From Limnohabitans sp. (GTDB lineage Bacteria; Bacteroidota; Bacteroidia; Flavobacteriales; Flavobacteriaceae): 38,560 bases of DNA. The notes beneath the pieces were generated by a model that was not told the DNA's origin, searched no databases, and was given only the letters and a program-made list of their open reading frames with translations. The translations under genes and the position numbers were made by a program. Below, piece by piece: positions 18,003 to 25,913 of this stretch (positions are counted from its first letter, which is position 1; each line of letters starts with the position of its first letter). The stretch spans positions 1 through 38,560 of the forward strand of contig JASGCW010000032.1 in NCBI GenBank assembly GCA_030053945.1, read 5' to 3'.

Positions 18003-18296
18003 ATGAGTGAAAAACTGAAAATAAAAATTTCAATAGCAGACAGAATCTATCCTTTATCGGTAGATGAAAGTCAGGAGGAAAGTTTAAGAAAAGCATCAAA
18101 AAAAATTGATGCTATGATTAAACAATTTGAACAAAATTATGCGGTGCGTGATAAGCAAGATGTTTTGGCTATGTGTGCTTTGCAATTTGCAACCCAAATT
18201 GAACAAAAGCAAATCGATAAGGGAACTCTTGACGATTCTACAGCTCAGAAACTCAAAAAAATGAATGAAATTTTAGGGATTTTTCTTGAAAAATAG
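18003..18296 (+). CDS. zapA: Cell division protein ZapA
   Basis: A 97-aa cytosolic protein of the ZapA family, which cross-links FtsZ filaments at the division ring. The start KLKIKISIADRIYPLSVDESQEESLRKASKKIDAMI is the standard N-terminal ZapA domain (beta-beta-alpha). The C-terminal helix (VLAMCALQFATQIEQKQ) mediates dimerisation in known structures. It follows the coiled-coil gene closely. A 6S-like RNA gene lies directly downstream, mirroring the zapA-ssrS neighbourhood of proteobacteria. Confidence 0.92.
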   Translation: MSEKLKIKISIADRIYPLSVDESQEESLRKASKKIDAMIKQFEQNYAVRDKQDVLAMCALQFATQIEQKQIDKGTLDDSTAQKLKKMNEILGIFLEK

Positions 18297-18317
18297 CGTT
18301 CTTTAAATAGATTAAAA

Positions 18318-18480
18318 TACTACCTACATTAGTAATAATTTGATAAACTCAACACTAACAAATTAAAATGGGTGAATCATCGATACTATAGCAAGCCTTT
18401 AAGTGGGAAGCTTGAACACCGAGATAACTCAAAACTTGTCAATACGAGTTTATACATTTCTTCTGATGTAGGTTTTTTTA
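18318..18480 (+). ncRNA. ssrS: 6S RNA (6S-Flavo type)
   Basis: A ~160-nt structured stretch between zapA and rny folds into a 6S-like rod. The closing stem pairs 18322-18332 with 18463-18473 (11 bp, one G-U pair) and is followed by a T run. An internal stem pairs ATAAACTC (18343-18350) with GAGTTTAT (18446-18453). Next comes a long largely unpaired middle, then GGTG (18371-18374) with CACC (18417-18420) and the apical CAAGC (18392-18396) with GCTTG (18410-18414). 6S RNA mimics an open promoter and binds RNA polymerase. A weak promoter (TTG 18286-18288, TAAATAGA 18304-18311) fits a start near 18318. Assignment rests on structure and position; covariance-model scoring was not possible. Confidence 0.72.
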
Positions 18481-18499
18481 TATATAAACACAAACAATT

Positions 18500-20062
18500 A
18501 TGAACATTTTATTAATAATTATCGTTGGTATTATTGGAATAGCGGGCGGTTTTGGAATCGCAAAATATTTAGAAAAGATTAATGTATCCAATCTTATTAA
18601 AAATGCCAAAAAAGAAGCTGCTTCCATCTTAAAAGATGCAAATACAGAGGCTGAAAACATTAAGAAAGATAAAATTTTACAAGCTAAAGAGAAATTTATC
18701 GAACTAAAAGCTGAACACGAACAAGTTATTTTGTCTCGCGATAGAAAGGTAGCAGAAGTTGAGAAGAGAGTTAGAGATAAAGAGTCTCAAGTTTCAAATG
18801 AGCTTTCAAAAGCAAAGAAAGTAAACGAAGAATATGAAGCAAAAACAGCAGAATATAACTCAAAAATAGAGAATTTAGATAAAAAGACTGCAGAAGTAGA
18901 GAAAATGCATAAAGCTCAAGTTGAACAGCTTGAAGTAATTTCAGGTTTGTCTGCAGAAGAGGCTAAAGAACAGTTGGTTGAAAGTCTTAAATCTGAAGCA
19001 AAAACAAGTGCTATGGCTCACATTCAAGAAACGATTGAAGAAGCTAAAATGACAGCACAACAAGAGGCTAAAAAAATCATCATAAATACAATCCAACGAG
19101 TAGGAACAGAAGAAGCGGTAGAGAACTGTGTTTCTGTTTTTAATATTGAATCAGATGATGTAAAAGGTAGGATTATCGGACGTGAAGGACGTAATATTCG
19201 TGCAATTGAAGCTGCTACTGGTGTAGAAATTATTGTTGACGATACTCCTGAAGCTATTATTCTTTCTTGTTTTGATCCTGTTAGAAGAGAAATTGCTCGT
19301 TTGTCTTTACATAAATTAGTTACAGATGGACGAATTCACCCAGCTCGTATTGAGGAAGTAGTGGCTAAGACTACAAAGCAAATTGAAGAAGAAATTATAG
19401 AAGTAGGTAAACGTACGGTTATAGATTTAGGAATACATGGTTTGCATCCTGAATTGATAAAGATAGTTGGACGAATGAAATATCGTTCTTCTTACGGGCA
19501 AAACTTGTTACAACACTCTCGTGAAGTAGCTAAGTTATGTGGTATTATGGCTGCTGAATTAGGTTTGAATGTTAAATTAGCAAAAAGAGCAGGATTATTG
19601 CATGATATAGGAAAAGTTCCTGAAACAGAAAGTGATTTGCCACACGCGCTTTTAGGTATGCAATGGGCTGAAAAATATGGTGAGAAAGAAGAGGTGTGTA
19701 ATGCAATAGGGGCACACCACGATGAGATTGAAATGAAATCATTAATATCTCCAATAATTCAAGTTTGTGATGCTATATCGGGAGCAAGACCTGGTGCAAG
19801 ACGTCAAGTTTTAGATTCTTATATTCAACGTTTAAAAGATTTAGAAGATGTGGCATATGGTTTCGGAGGTGTAAAAAGTGCTTATGCTATCCAAGCTGGA
19901 CGTGAATTGCGTGTGATTGTGGAAAGTGAAAAAGTGACAGATGATATGGCTGCAAAATTATCATTTGATATTTCGCATAAGATTCAAACGGAAATGACTT
20001 ATCCAGGACAGGTTAAAATTACTGTTATTAGAGAAACTAGAGCTGTTAATATAGCTAAATAA
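18500..20062 (+). CDS. rny: Ribonuclease Y
   Basis: A 520-aa membrane-anchored endoribonuclease that starts mRNA decay. In order: N-terminal transmembrane helix ([21 protein letters not shown]), a long charged coiled coil (about residues 30-200), a KH RNA-binding domain ([20 protein letters not shown], about 217-275) and an HD hydrolase domain with metal ligands in [21 protein letters not shown] and [10 protein letters not shown]. The length matches the family. It lies 20 nt after the 6S-like RNA terminator and may be reached by read-through. A strong terminator follows. Confidence 0.95.
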   Translation: MNILLIIIVGIIGIAGGFGIAKYLEKINVSNLIKNAKKEAASILKDANTEAENIKKDKILQAKEKFIELKAEHEQVILSRDRKVAEVEKRVRDKESQVSNELSKAKKVNEEYEAKTAEYNSKIENLDKKTAEVEKMHKAQVEQLEVISGLSAEEAKEQLVESLKSEAKTSAMAHIQETIEEAKMTAQQEAKKIIINTIQRVGTEEAVENCVSVFNIESDDVKGRIIGREGRNIRAIEAATGVEIIVDDTPEAIILSCFDPVRREIARLSLHKLVTDGRIHPARIEEVVAKTTKQIEEEIIEVGKRTVIDLGIHGLHPELIKIVGRMKYRSSYGQNLLQHSREVAKLCGIMAAELGLNVKLAKRAGLLHDIGKVPETESDLPHALLGMQWAEKYGEKEEVCNAIGAHHDEIEMKSLISPIIQVCDAISGARPGARRQVLDSYIQRLKDLEDVAYGFGGVKSAYAIQAGRELRVIVESEKVTDDMAAKLSFDISHKIQTEMTYPGQVKITVIRETRAVNIAK

Positions 20063-20081
20063 AATTTAAAATATTTCTTGT

Positions 20082-20107
20082 AAAACCACGCTTATGGCGT
20101 GGTTTTT
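20082..20107 (+). terminator. Rho-independent terminator of rny
   Basis: AAAACCACGC (20082-20091) pairs with GCGTGGTTTT (20097-20106). This is a 10-bp perfect stem with a 5-nt loop, followed by a T run. Confidence 0.88.
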
Positions 20108-20160
20108 TTATGGATTTTTTTTATTTAATTTTAATTTTGATTAAAATTTGCGTTAAAATT

Positions 20161-20189
20161 TTGATGATAATTAATTTTTTGTAAATTTG
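20161..20189 (+). promoter_or_regulatory. Promoter of the HELTH-motif lipoprotein
   Basis: TTG (20161-20163), an 18-nt spacer and TAAATTTG (20182-20189): a full match to the Bacteroidetes consensus. It overlaps the upstream in-frame TTG codon at 20187 and so shows that translation starts at the ATG at 20217. Confidence 0.75.
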
Positions 20190-20216
20190 GATTCAACAAA
20201 CCTAAAAAACCAAATT

Positions 20217-20921
20217 ATGAAAACAAATTTAAAAGTGCTTACCTTAGCACTAATCTCAGCTATGTTTATGGCTAGCTGTGAAACAGAAAAAGCAAACATC
20301 ACACCTGAGCAAGAGCCAAAAGCAACAGATTGGGAAACAAATGATGCTAAATTGATTAGCGAAATCAACAGTGAAATTCAATCTAAAGTGTCTCAATCTA
20401 AAGCTACAATTAGTGTTTATCGTAATTTTAAACTTTATGTAGATGCTAGTACGCCTTCAGATATTATTTCTTTGGCTAAAGGAGAAATTGATCAAATGTA
20501 TGTTTCTGGATTAAAATCAACTACTTTAACAAAGATGAGTTATGTAAATGGAATTTATTTAGCACCGACAACTAGTCGTGGTATGTATTATACTGGTGGT
20601 TGGGTGGTAATTAATGATTATACTACTTATAGAACTGTTAAACAATCTACAAGTAGTGTTGTAGAACATGAGCTAACTCATTATTACCACGATAAACATT
20701 TGCCAAGTGGATTTAACAATACAACTGTTGCTAGTCTATTTACAAGTGCAAGAAATAATGCAATTTATCCTTTGTCTTCATATGTGCTATCCAATAGAAA
20801 TGAGTACTTAGCGACAAGTTCTGAAGCTTATTTTTCAGGAACTAGCAGACAGCCATACAATAGGACTAATGTAACGACAAAAGATCCTAATTTAAAAACA
20901 TTCTTAGTCAATAATTTTTAG
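20217..20921 (+). CDS. Putative zinc metallopeptidase lipoprotein (HExxH)
   Basis: A 234-aa predicted lipoprotein with signal peptide and lipobox (FMASC, Cys21). It carries HELTH at residues 151-155, the HExxH zinc-protease signature. A Glu-rich stretch follows ~40 residues later (NRNEYLATSSEAYF, Glu196 and Glu203) and could supply the third zinc ligand, as in gluzincins and ATLF (anthrax lethal-factor-like) domains. The middle (GGWVVINDYTTYRTV) fits the edge strand before the active helix. Start chosen at ATG 20217 because the -7 box overlaps the earlier TTG. Monocistronic, with its own promoter and terminator. Family placement is tentative and the substrate unknown. Confidence 0.72.
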   Translation: MKTNLKVLTLALISAMFMASCETEKANITPEQEPKATDWETNDAKLISEINSEIQSKVSQSKATISVYRNFKLYVDASTPSDIISLAKGEIDQMYVSGLKSTTLTKMSYVNGIYLAPTTSRGMYYTGGWVVINDYTTYRTVKQSTSSVVEHELTHYYHDKHLPSGFNNTTVASLFTSARNNAIYPLSSYVLSNRNEYLATSSEAYFSGTSRQPYNRTNVTTKDPNLKTFLVNNF

Positions 20922-20950
20922 TTGAGATAAAATTAAAAGAATGCTGTTAG

Positions 20951-20984
20951 GCCCCATATAGTATAAACTATTGGGGCTTTTTTT
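20951..20984 (+). terminator. Rho-independent terminator of the metallopeptidase gene
   Basis: GCCCC (20951-20955) with GGGGC (20973-20977), extended by ATAGT (20958-20962) with ACTAT (20967-20971), followed by a seven-T run. Confidence 0.87.
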
Positions 20985-21043
20985 ATTGTGGGTGTTTATT
21001 ATAAAGGATATTTCTTTAATTTCAATTTACTAAACCTATTTTG

Positions 21044-21338
21044 TAATTAGGGTCTGCTGAAAAACTAAAAATCCTTTTACAGTAAGGGATAAGATAACAA
21101 TTTATAGTCTTAGCGCAAGAAGAATTGGAAAAAGGCCTGAAAAACCTTAGATATCTTTAAAAAATAAACCATTAAAGAATTAAGATAATTAAGTTTACAT
21201 AATGGCTAATCACAATGTGATTCTTGATTTTCCTTAATATCTAAATGGTAATAAAAAGAATACAGTAATAAATTAATTGTTACTTTATCTTTAAATATCT
21301 TTAAGTTAGTTTCTTGTGTTAATCAGCAATCCTAATTA
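21044..21338. mobile_element. MITE-like element A (degraded right end)
   Basis: Left terminal repeat GGGTCTGCTGAAAAACT at 21050-21066, preceded by TAATTA (21044-21049). The right end is a decayed inverted copy (TCAGCAATCC, ending 21332), followed by TAATTA (21333-21338). The 283-bp interior has no coding frame and contains an AATCACA/TGTGATT hairpin at 21208-21222, flanked by imperfect inverted arms. Non-autonomous; the mobilising transposase is not in this window. Confidence 0.6.
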
Positions 21339-21596
21339 GGGTCTGCTGAAAAACTCAAAACCTCATAAAAAGCAGTAGTTTAAAAGTTGAATTTTATTAT
21401 TAGGTGCAAGGTTTTTGCACAATCATCCTCAAAAACCTTGCACCTATATATTCAATTTTTGCAATTTATATTTTTAAAACTCCATTTTAAAGACTATAAA
21501 TGAATTAAAACCTTTCGAAAACTACTAAAATTCAGGATTTTGGGTAAAAATTAATACTAATTTGCGTTAAATTAGTTTTTCAGCAGACCCTAATTA
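21333..21596. mobile_element. MITE-like element B (intact ends)
   Basis: Perfect 17-bp terminal inverted repeats: GGGTCTGCTGAAAAACT at 21339-21355 and its reverse complement at 21574-21590. TAATTA on each side (21333-21338, 21591-21596) reads as a target duplication, and it is shared with element A on the left. The interior (252 bp with ends) has no open frame and centres on a perfect 16-bp hairpin, 21401-21416 with 21431-21446. Confidence 0.78.
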
Positions 21597-21817
21597 GAAT
21601 AACTTAAAATGGCATAAACATCAAAATTACAATTTCCAAAAAGCAAATAAATTCAAAAGAATAAATCAAAAAATTCAAAAAATATTACAATTTGGGGTTT
21701 CAGAATTTTGAATCATTTAAAAATTGAGATTTATTTAGCTTCGCTCAGTTCGGCTTTGCCTTGAGTGTGCTTTTGTTATTTGTATTTTGTCATTTTTATA
21801 ACTTGCTCTGAATAGTT
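21597..21817. repeat. Truncated second copy of the GTAACTATTCAG-type element
   Basis: Closely similar over most of its length to 35062-35236, beginning GAATAACTTAAAATG and ending TTGCTCTGAATAGTT. It carries an extra ~45 bp near 21739-21770 (TAGCTTCGCTCAGTTCGGC...). The left terminus found in the other copy is missing; element B ends exactly at its edge. Non-coding. Confidence 0.75.
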
Positions 21818-21969
21818 TTTCATCTAACTAACTGAATATTTACAAGTTTCTTTGGGAGTTTTCTTAATGAAAAAGTTTATTGAATCTAATTTCAATAAAC
21901 TTTGGTCAAACTTTATTTTGTTTTGGTTTACAGTAATTTGTCGACTATATTTAACAGTTAAACTTTATA

Positions 21970-22803
21970 TTATTTAGATTTCTTTTGGATCAAAGCATCA
22001 TCTGCAAATTTTTTAACTTCTATTTTAGAATCACCATAGATAAATGTTTCGCTCTTTCCAGCTGCTACTACGCTTATTGTTCCATTAGAAAGTACTGAAC
22101 AATTTGAATTGCCTTCTGTTGTTAAGTTTATTAATTTTACATTCAAGTTTTTGGCTAAATATTTTGTGTTGTTGTCTAAACGAATTTTCATTTCATTTGA
22201 TGTGCCTTCTAATTCAGCTTCTGCTTTTTGATACATATCAATTTTAGTTTTATTACAAGTTAAAATGCCTTTTAATTCTGAATTTTTACTCATTTCTATA
22301 GAAGCATCTTCACTTTTAACTCTTAAATCAATTTTTGATTTATCGTTTGTAATTAAAGTAAAGCTAGGAACATTCGCATTTAAGTTTGATTTTGAGTAAT
22401 CAAATGTTTTGATAGTTATATTTTTTACTTGTAGTTCTGTGATAGCATTTAGTTTTGCTTCGTGTTTTACACTAACAAGTTTTAGGCTATCTGTATAAGT
22501 TACTCTTATATCTAATTTTTTGAACGATGAAATTTCTTTATTAGTATTTAGGCGTAGTGTTTTCCCGTATGTTTTATAATCTATAGCTGAGTGTAAATTA
22601 TCATCGGTTTCAATTTCAATGCTGTTTTTATCACCTTTAACTAGATATACCTCTAAATTATCTTCAATTTCAATTTCCTGAAATGAATCTACATCGTGTC
22701 TTTCCGTTTTAAGAATTTTAGTTCCTTTTACTTTTTCTTTTTTTTGAGAAAAACCAACTAAAGGGATAAGTACTGCAATAAGTAGGAATATAATTTTTTT
22801 CAT
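21970..22803 (-). CDS. DUF2807 (head GIN domain) protein, exported
   Basis: A 277-aa protein with a signal peptide (KKIIFLLIAVLIPLVGFSQ) and a repetitive beta-helix-like body. Its wording, FQEIEIEDNLEVYLVKGDKNSIEIETDDNL... LRLNTNKEI, is typical of DUF2807 adhesin-like domains in Bacteroidetes. Function is unknown; members are often found next to PspC/PadR genes, as here. There is no lipobox, so it may be periplasmic. A terminator-like hairpin (22834-22863) separates it from the next DUF2807 gene upstream, and a minus-strand TATATTTG box (22832-22825) lies just before it, so it may have its own promoter. Confidence 0.85.
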   Translation of the reverse strand: MKKIIFLLIAVLIPLVGFSQKKEKVKGTKILKTERHDVDSFQEIEIEDNLEVYLVKGDKNSIEIETDDNLHSAIDYKTYGKTLRLNTNKEISSFKKLDIRVTYTDSLKLVSVKHEAKLNAITELQVKNITIKTFDYSKSNLNANVPSFTLITNDKSKIDLRVKSEDASIEMSKNSELKGILTCNKTKIDMYQKAEAELEGTSNEMKIRLDNNTKYLAKNLNVKLINLTTEGNSNCSVLSNGTISVVAAGKSETFIYGDSKIEVKKFADDALIQKKSK

Positions 22804-22833
22804 TGGGTATTCTTTTTATATAAACAAATATAG

Positions 22834-22863
22834 AAAAATCATTCACCTAAGTGAATGATTTTT
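22834..22863. terminator. Perfect palindromic terminator between DUF2807 genes
   Basis: AAAAATCATTCAC (22834-22846) pairs with GTGAATGATTTTT (22851-22863): 13 bp with a CTAA loop and T tracts on both strands. Confidence 0.8.
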
Positions 22864-22884
22864 TGCTTTAAATGAATAAAAAAT

Positions 22885-23616
22885 TTACTCTTGCGATATA
22901 CTGCCTCCTGAAGAAGTTTGTTTTGAAATTGATTTTGGTTTTCTGATATAACTAATACCTGAACCGCTTGAAGCTTTGGCATTAAGTTGTAAAATTGGAT
23001 TTACACTCGTGCTGCTTCCGCTAGTGCTTTCTGCATCAATATTATTAGCTAATAATTGCGTAGCTTTAATATCACTACCACTTGATGAGTGAGTAGTTAA
23101 ATTGATAGCTTTACCATCTACAGTTAAATCACTACCGCTACTAGCTTCTAAATATATTTTTTCAGATTCAATTGTAGCATTTAAATCGGCGGCACTACTT
23201 GATTTAAGTTTCATTAAATTACTTTTAATCACTCCTTTTGTTGATAAATTTGAGGCGGAATTAGCTTCAAGTCCTTCAACTATAGGAAGATAAACTTGAA
23301 TGAGTTTTGATTTTACATTTCTGTAATTTCCATAGTCGCTAGTAATTTTTAGTGTTCCATTTTTTACAGTTGTATGAATGTGATTTTGAAGATTATCGTC
23401 GGCAATGATAATGACTTTATATTTATCAGATTGAAATACTTCACAGTCTAAAGCTTTACTAACTTCAACTTTTGTGAAATCTTTTATTTCTCTAGTTTTT
23501 GAAACTACATTTCCACTTCCTTTAATAGAATTGTGGTTAAATTGGCAAGCACCAAATAATAGAGCAACAATTGCAGTAACTACTATTTTAACTAAGCTTA
23601 TTAAGAATTTTATCAT
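22885..23616 (-). CDS. DUF2807 (head GIN domain) lipoprotein
   Basis: A 243-aa protein with a hydrophobic N-terminus and lipobox-like LLFGACQ (Cys about 24). The DUF2807 body begins FTKVEVSKALDCEVFQSDKYKVIIIADDNLQNHI. A strikingly regular Ser/Ala-rich repeat follows (LEANSASNLSTKG, LKSSSAADLNATI, LEASSGSDLTVDG, HSSSGSDIKATQ, STSGSSTSVNP, ASSGSGISYI), which should fold as a beta-solenoid. Probably a surface- or periplasm-facing lipoprotein of the PadR-PspC operon; activity unknown. It lies 58 nt downstream of the PspC gene. Confidence 0.85.
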   Translation of the reverse strand: MIKFLISLVKIVVTAIVALLFGACQFNHNSIKGSGNVVSKTREIKDFTKVEVSKALDCEVFQSDKYKVIIIADDNLQNHIHTTVKNGTLKITSDYGNYRNVKSKLIQVYLPIVEGLEANSASNLSTKGVIKSNLMKLKSSSAADLNATIESEKIYLEASSGSDLTVDGKAINLTTHSSSGSDIKATQLLANNIDAESTSGSSTSVNPILQLNAKASSGSGISYIRKPKSISKQTSSGGSISQE

Positions 23617-23645
23617 TTGATTTCTTTGTTTGATTGATGATTATT

Positions 23646-23671
23646 TTCAGGCTAGTTTTTACTAGCCTGAA
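23646..23671. other. Intergenic hairpin between PspC and DUF2807 genes
   Basis: TTCAGGCTAGT (23646-23656) pairs perfectly with ACTAGCCTGAA (23661-23671). On the coding (minus) strand no U tract follows, so it may be an mRNA-processing or stabilising hairpin and not a terminator. Confidence 0.55.
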
Positions 23672-23674
23672 TTT

Positions 23675-25450
23675 TTATTTAGTTTTTATGATAATACCAT
23701 CCTCATTTATTTTAAGTTCTTTAATTTCTTTAGATTTTGTAACGGTAGTATCTTTTTTAATTTTTATGCCATCCTCGTTGATAATTACAGAAGTGTTTTT
23801 GTCATTATAATCATTTTCATCATCCCAGTCTTCATCTTCATCTTCGTCTTCAATATTTGATGGGCAGTTTTGACATTTAATTTTATGTTCGCCTACCTTG
23901 TAAACATAATCATTAGATTCTGGGTAGAAAGTAAAGTAATCTCCATCTGTATCGTCAAAATATCTTAAAGAAGAGTCAGGTTTAATAAGAGTTCCTTTAG
24001 GTAGGTATAAATAAATATTCACTTCTTGGTCTCTAAATTTATCTTTTGCATCCATTAGTAAATAATTGTCAAAGATTAAAGTATTTCCTTCTCTTCTAAA
24101 TTTATATTCAATAGTACTTGCTCTTTTTCTTGCGTCTGATAATGAACTTCCATTTGCACTTTTCTCAATTTGAACATAAGCTTCTTTCGAATCGGTAGGC
24201 ATAATTTCAAAGTTCACTTCGTTTGAATACATAAAAGTGTGTCCTGTTGAATCCTGAACTAATCTAAAGTTTTCGCGATCATTTACATCTTTTGAATACA
24301 ATTCGTTGTTAACAAATTTCAATGTTAGTGTATCTGATGGACTTAATGCTAAAGTAGTTTTTTTCATTACATTGTTGTCAAATGCCACTTCAGCCGATGT
24401 TTTTACTCCTATGGTAATTAATCCAATTATTGACATTAGCCAAACTGCTAAAAGCGTATATTTTGCTATAGCTCCAATGGATTGAATATTGCTGAACAAA
24501 ATTTTTAATCCTAATAACAATAAGAAAAAGAACGGAATACTGATAGCAAAGAAAAATAATAAACTAATCATCCAAAGTGAAACACCTGTATAATTGAATG
24601 TGTTATAATAATCTAGCCAAGGCACATGTACATATTTTGTTGAACCCATAGTGAATAATGTAATTAGCATTCCAATGATTACTATTGAGCCAATGAATAG
24701 CATAAAAGCACCAATTAATTTAGCAAAAGCTTTAGCTATAGCTACAATAGCGTCACCTAATCCACCGCTTGTTTTTTGAGCTGTTGAACGAAATGATTCA
24801 TTGAACTTATTCATATTCTCCTTTACACTCTCATTGATTTTTCCAAAATCTTGATTTTTGAATTTTTCAGAAACATATTCAAACTCTTCACGTACTTTTT
24901 TTTCTATGTTAGAAATATTAATAGGCTCTCCTTTCATCTCTAATTTTTCAGAAGTTGTAAGAGCCTCAGGAGTTACTGCCCAAAGAATGATATAAGCTAA
25001 AATTCCTGTTCCAAAACCTGCAAAAACTAATAAAACCAAGGCTACTCGAATCCATACAGCATCTACACCAAAATAGTGCCCTAATCCAGAACAAACACCA
25101 GCAACGATTTTACTATCACTATCTCTATATAGTTTTTTAGTGCGAATTGTTTCGGAATAATTAAAGTTTGAACCTGATTTGTTTTCGTCTTCAATTTTAT
25201 AATCTTCAGGTTGCCCCATAACAGCTATTACGTCATCTATGTCTTTTATGCTAAGAACTTGTTGGCTATTTGTGATTTTTTCAGAAAAAAGTTCAGCTAC
25301 ACGACTCTCAATGTCGTTCATAATCTCTTCACGACCTTCTGGTGATAGAGAGGCTTTTATCGCTTCAAAATAACGATTTAATTTTTGATAAGCGTCTTCG
25401 TCAATATGAAAGAAAAATCCGCCTAAATTCATACTTACTGTCTTGTTCAT
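23675..25450 (-). CDS. PspC-domain membrane protein
   Basis: A 591-aa inner-membrane protein. The N-terminal ~95 residues (MNLGGFFFHIDEDAYQKLNRYF... VMGQPEDY) form a HAAS/DUF1700-like cytosolic segment. A PspC domain follows (KLYRDSDSKIVAGVCSGLGHYFG... ILAYIILWAVTP, about 105-165). Then come three further membrane helices (about 235-260, 280-310, 325-345) and a large extracytoplasmic region ending in a run of Asp/Glu (EDEDEDEDWDDENDYND) and two INEDGI repeats. PspC domains sense envelope stress in proteobacteria; a similar role is inference here. Co-transcribed with padR, 5 nt apart. Confidence 0.88.
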   Translation of the reverse strand: MNKTVSMNLGGFFFHIDEDAYQKLNRYFEAIKASLSPEGREEIMNDIESRVAELFSEKITNSQQVLSIKDIDDVIAVMGQPEDYKIEDENKSGSNFNYSETIRTKKLYRDSDSKIVAGVCSGLGHYFGVDAVWIRVALVLLVFAGFGTGILAYIILWAVTPEALTTSEKLEMKGEPINISNIEKKVREEFEYVSEKFKNQDFGKINESVKENMNKFNESFRSTAQKTSGGLGDAIVAIAKAFAKLIGAFMLFIGSIVIIGMLITLFTMGSTKYVHVPWLDYYNTFNYTGVSLWMISLLFFFAISIPFFFLLLLGLKILFSNIQSIGAIAKYTLLAVWLMSIIGLITIGVKTSAEVAFDNNVMKKTTLALSPSDTLTLKFVNNELYSKDVNDRENFRLVQDSTGHTFMYSNEVNFEIMPTDSKEAYVQIEKSANGSSLSDARKRASTIEYKFRREGNTLIFDNYLLMDAKDKFRDQEVNIYLYLPKGTLIKPDSSLRYFDDTDGDYFTFYPESNDYVYKVGEHKIKCQNCPSNIEDEDEDEDWDDENDYNDKNTSVIINEDGIKIKKDTTVTKSKEIKELKINEDGIIIKTK

Positions 25451-25455
25451 AGCTC

Positions 25456-25785
25456 TTAGTTTTGTGATGTTATAGTGTTTACTGCTCCTGCAAGTTCGTT
25501 CCAGGTAATGTTTAATTCTTTTAAAAATTCTCTACCAATATCGGTTAATCCATAATATTTTCTTGGTGGACCTGAGGTTGATTCTTCCCAGCGATAAGTG
25601 AGATATCCATCATTTTTTAATCTTGTTAATAAAGGATAAACTGTGCCCTCTACTACTAATAGTTTTGCGTTTTTTAATGTGTCTAAGATTTCTGATGTGT
25701 AAGCATCTTTTTCCTTAAGTACAGATAGAATACAGAATTCTAATACACCTTTACGCATTTGAGCTTTTGTGTTCTCAATGTTCAT
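25456..25785 (-). CDS. PadR-family transcriptional repressor
   Basis: A 109-aa winged-helix regulator of the short PadR-s2 class. The core is seen in AQMRKGVLEFCILSVLKEKDAYTSEIL (helices 1-2), VVEGTVYPLLTRLKNDGYLTYRWEES (recognition helix and wing) and GPPRKYYGLTDIGREFLKEL (C-terminal dimerisation helix). Such proteins usually repress the operon they head. Here padR is first, followed by pspC and one or two DUF2807 genes, so self-regulation is likely. A 7-bp inverted repeat upstream (25829-25847) is a candidate operator. Confidence 0.92.
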   Translation of the reverse strand: MNIENTKAQMRKGVLEFCILSVLKEKDAYTSEILDTLKNAKLLVVEGTVYPLLTRLKNDGYLTYRWEESTSGPPRKYYGLTDIGREFLKELNITWNELAGAVNTITSQN

Positions 25786-25828
25786 AGGATTTCTTTTTTT
25801 GTTGTTAAACTGTTCATTTTTTGATTTA

Positions 25829-25847
25829 ATCTGAATTTAGTTCAGAT
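25829..25847. promoter_or_regulatory. Candidate PadR operator
   Basis: Perfect inverted repeat ATCTGAA-N5-TTCAGAT, 44 bp upstream of the padR start codon. It does not match the textbook PadR site (ATGT-N8-ACAT), so the link is positional only. Confidence 0.3.
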
Positions 25848-25850
25848 TTT

Positions 25851-25902
25851 TGATTGATGATTGATGATGATTGTGATTGATGATTGTGATTGATGATGAT
25901 TG
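25851..25902. repeat. GATGATT/GTGATT simple repeat upstream of padR
   Basis: About 50 bp built from overlapping TGATTGATGAT and TGTGATTGATGAT units. Related short runs occur before the DUF2807 lipoprotein gene (about 23626-23640) and before the DUF4870 gene (about 26867-26888). Confidence 0.7.
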
Positions 25903-25913
25903 AAACTTTTTAT

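Noticed and set aside
20187..20216. Upstream TTG start for the HELTH lipoprotein
   Set aside because: It falls inside the -7 promoter box, so it would not be on the mRNA; the ATG at 20217 gives a proper lipoprotein signal.
20978..21969. Possible complete insertion sequence
   Set aside because: No open frame of transposase size on either strand; only non-coding elements with terminal repeats.
25851..25902. Possible CRISPR or iteron array in the GATGATT tract
   Set aside because: Units are short, overlapping and without spacers; no cas or replication genes nearby.
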